Below, one piece after another: positions 6,964 to 8,790 of a DNA stretch of 8,790 nt. The position numbers and the translations under genes are program-made. The notes under the pieces were generated by a model. That model was not told the DNA's origin. It did no database searches and saw only the letters and a program-made list of their open reading frames with translations. Where the stretch lies: NCBI GenBank assembly GCA_003448685.1, contig DLXW01000037.1, positions 29,235-38,024 of the forward strand, given 5' to 3'. How positions within the stretch are numbered: position 1 is the first letter of the stretch; each line of letters opens with the position of its first letter. Source of the DNA: Cyanothece sp. UBA12306. Lineage in GTDB: Bacteria > Cyanobacteriota > Cyanobacteriia > Cyanobacteriales > Microcystaceae.

Positions 6964-8457
6964 ATGATTGATTTGAAGAATAGCTTAAATTTTTGGCGAA
7001 GACTTTCTCAACCTTGGTTGATTTTACTAATTTTGTCAGGAAATTTATGGACTAAACAGGTATTAGCTATTGAGCCTATTCCTTTTGAGTCTAGCATAAC
7101 GAAAAATGGAATTTGTCGAGCAGATTTAACTGAGGGAATTAATCAAATTATTGATCAAGATAAATTTGAGCGATCGCGGTGGGGAATTTTAGTTGAAGTT
7201 TTGGATTCAAAAGAAACTTTATATGCTTTAGAGGAAGATAAATATTTTATTCCTGCTTCTAATGCTAAAATATTGACAACAGCGGCAGTTTTATTGAAGT
7301 TTGGCTCACAGTTTCGCTTGGAAACTCCCATTTATATTACAGGTAATTTCCCCCATTTACAGACGTTAAAATTAGTAGGAAAAGGAGATCCTAGTTTAAC
7401 TACTGATCAGTTAAATAATTTAGTTAAATTTTTAAAAATAAGAGGAATAACTAAGATTGATAATTTAATTGTTGAGGAGGATAATATTGATGATTCTGGA
7501 ATTGAGTCAACTTGGGAATGGGAAGATATTCATTATTATTATGCTACGGCTGTTAATGATTTAATTCTTAATGAAAATGCGATAATTTTAAAATTAATCC
7601 CCCAAGAGATAGGAGAACCATTAAAATTGCAATGGTCTGACCCCATTGCAGCACAACAATGGCAAGTTAAAAATAACGGAATTACAGGCAAGCAGGGTAC
7701 TCCTAATTCTATCGAGATAAAAGAAAATTTTGGTCAACCAATGTTAAATATTGAAGGGGAATTAGCCGTTGATTCTCAACCAGATATATTTGGTTTGGCA
7801 GTAGTTAATCCTAGAAATTACTTTTTAGAAAGTTTAAAAAATATTTTTATTCAAGAAGGTATTACTATTAATAATTCTACCATCAGCGAAGCTAAGAATA
7901 ATGATTATTATGGAAGTAAATTAACCAGTATTAAATCAGAAAAATTAGCAGTATTAATCAGTAAAACAAATCAAGAAAGTAATAATATATTTGCAGAAAG
8001 TCTATTGAAATTATTAGCAGATAATAATGAAGATATATCAAAATTAGAGGGATTAGAAGAAACTTTAACACAATTAGGAGTCGACCCTAATTCTTATCAA
8101 TTAAAAGATGGTTCAGGATTATCTCGTCAAAATCTAGTTACTCCATCTGCTTTAGTTACTACCCTCAGATTAATGTCCGAGACACGAGAAGCGCAAACTT
8201 ACCGTGAATCTTTAGCAATAGGAGGAGTCAAGGGAACTCTGAAAAATCGCTTTAAAGAAACATCAATTGAAGGAAATTTACAAGGTAAAACAGGAACTTT
8301 AACTGGGAGTTCTACCCTATCTGGCTATTTAACATCTCCTAATTATTCCGATTTAGTGTTTAGTATTATGGTTAATCAATCAGACGTTCCTGTCTCAGAA
8401 ATAAGAGAAGCTATTGACTCAATTATTTTACGTCTAGGTCAAATTAAAAAATGTTAA
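6964..8457 (+). CDS. dacB: D-alanyl-D-alanine carboxypeptidase/endopeptidase (PBP4, peptidase S13)
   Basis: This 497-residue low-molecular-mass penicillin-binding protein trims D-alanine from peptidoglycan stem peptides and may cleave cross-links in the periplasm. The N-terminus is a signal peptide: a basic region with RR at 12-13, a hydrophobic core WLILLILSG (18-26), and a likely cleavage after VLA (residue 35). All three active-site motifs of the family are present: SxxK at Ser99-Lys102 (PASNAK), SxN at Ser339-Asn341 (QESNN), and KTG at 442-444 (GKTGTLTG). The 240-residue gap between the first two motifs holds the insertion domains typical of PBP4. KDGSGLSR (381-388) is also a family hallmark. 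No Shine-Dalgarno is obvious, but the ATG is the one that gives a complete signal peptide. It appears intact and is transcribed away from gor. Confidence 0.95.
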   Translation: MIDLKNSLNFWRRLSQPWLILLILSGNLWTKQVLAIEPIPFESSITKNGICRADLTEGINQIIDQDKFERSRWGILVEVLDSKETLYALEEDKYFIPASNAKILTTAAVLLKFGSQFRLETPIYITGNFPHLQTLKLVGKGDPSLTTDQLNNLVKFLKIRGITKIDNLIVEEDNIDDSGIESTWEWEDIHYYYATAVNDLILNENAIILKLIPQEIGEPLKLQWSDPIAAQQWQVKNNGITGKQGTPNSIEIKENFGQPMLNIEGELAVDSQPDIFGLAVVNPRNYFLESLKNIFIQEGITINNSTISEAKNNDYYGSKLTSIKSEKLAVLISKTNQESNNIFAESLLKLLADNNEDISKLEGLEETLTQLGVDPNSYQLKDGSGLSRQNLVTPSALVTTLRLMSETREAQTYRESLAIGGVKGTLKNRFKETSIEGNLQGKTGTLTGSSTLSGYLTSPNYSDLVFSIMVNQSDVPVSEIREAIDSIILRLGQIKKC

Positions 8458-8546
8458 TTAAATGTTAGGATAAGTTTTAATCTATCAATTGAACTTCTGA
8501 TCGCATTAATAGTAAGTGATCGCACAAAATTATATGATACTATTGA
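8458..8546. other. Spacer after dacB, no gene seen
   Basis: This is an AT-rich spacer with no strong terminator. TGATCGCA occurs twice in direct orientation, at 8498-8505 and 8517-8524, 19 bp apart; both look like one-end-degenerate HIP1 octamers. A 20-codon ATG frame starting at 8534 has no support as a gene. Confidence 0.4.
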
Positions 8547-8726
8547 GAAAATTTAATCAAGAAATTAAAAAACTTTTCACAAGGATAAGTCACTGAGTGG
8601 GAATTAGAGTTCAAGATTTCTAAATTATTAGATATTAAAGAACAAGATAAAAAAGGAGAAATTGATTTAAAATATTTAGAGGAAAGCGAATTTTCTCTCG
8701 TACCATATATTCCTTATGCCTGGCAA
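8547..8726 (+). pseudogene. Decayed IS630-family transposase fragment
   Basis: The frame whose stop is at 8757-8759 encodes, over 8589-8726, a segment close to the middle of IS630-type transposases: a helical stretch ending DKKGEIDLKYLEESEFSL followed by VPYIPYAWQ. In intact members this reads approximately G.IDL.YFDESGFSL.P.IPYAWQ, where the Asp is the first catalytic acidic residue. Here that Asp is Glu and the following Gly is Glu, so the active site is damaged. The same frame can be followed upstream to about 8547 (LIKKLKNFSQG) only across an in-frame TAA at 8586-8588. The DNA-binding N-terminus and all of the protein after AWQ, including the other two catalytic residues, are missing. It is a relic, not a functional transposase. 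The family assignment is from motif memory. Confidence 0.75.
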
Positions 8727-8790
8727 AATAGCCTTCTACCCCTTGTCTCAAAGCGATAACCTCTGTACCTTATAACCCACATTCCGCACT
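8727..8790. mobile_element. Non-transposase junction sequence, possible end of another element
   Basis: Immediately after the IS630 AWQ codons, transposase similarity stops and an unrelated, less AT-rich stretch begins, ending in ACCTTATAACCCACATTCCG and continuing beyond the window. Such an abrupt switch suggests a deletion junction or a second inserted element. The reverse complement begins AGTGCGGAATGTGGGTTATA and could be the end of an insertion sequence, but its partner terminus is not in view. Confidence 0.3.

Noticed and set aside
8534..8596. 20-codon ATG frame after dacB
   Set aside because: Too short, no ribosome-binding site, and it overlaps the IS630 relic in a different frame.
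1..8790. CRISPR arrays, tRNA or rRNA genes, riboswitches
   Set aside because: No regularly spaced repeats, no tRNA-like cloverleaf with T-arm GTTCGA signature and no rRNA-like conserved stretches were noticed in the short intergenic spaces.

Overview
The window comes from an AT-rich cyanobacterial chromosome. Three things show this: a Ycf23/DUF561 protein (a family of cyanobacteria and algal plastids), a DUF3352 protein, and five perfect copies of the HIP1 octamer GCGATCGC in under 9 kb. The genus cannot be fixed from the sequence alone; a unicellular, Crocosphaera/Cyanothece-like lineage is a guess.

Layout, left to right. The 3' part of ycf23 (+ strand) runs in from the left edge and meets a run of five minus-strand genes. 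In the direction of transcription these are gor (glutathione reductase), a YbjQ-family small protein, tex (RNA-binding protein with YqgF, HhH and S1 domains), a membrane-anchored DUF3352 protein, and a 149-residue membrane protein with a helical, possibly winged-helix C-terminus. Gaps in this run are about 60-160 bp, so it may be one long transcription unit or several short ones. dacB (PBP4-type D-Ala-D-Ala carboxypeptidase/endopeptidase) diverges from gor across a 99-bp shared promoter region. Beyond dacB the last 330 bp hold no intact gene, only a decayed IS630-type transposase fragment that breaks off sharply about 65 bp before the window ends.

Functionally these are mostly housekeeping genes: redox maintenance (gor), RNA/transcription handling (tex), peptidoglycan remodelling (dacB), and conserved proteins of unknown role (Ycf23, YbjQ, DUF3352, the 149-aa protein). 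They do not form one obvious pathway.

The most interesting non-coding signal is a pair of related hairpin repeats beginning TGTAGG. One follows the ycf23 stop codon and the other follows the ybjQ stop codon, each about 15 nt downstream and in the sense orientation. Their G-U wobbles make the fold good only on the transcribed strand. I see no clear new defence, biosynthetic or regulatory system; the right edge is an insertion-sequence graveyard that may continue outside the window.
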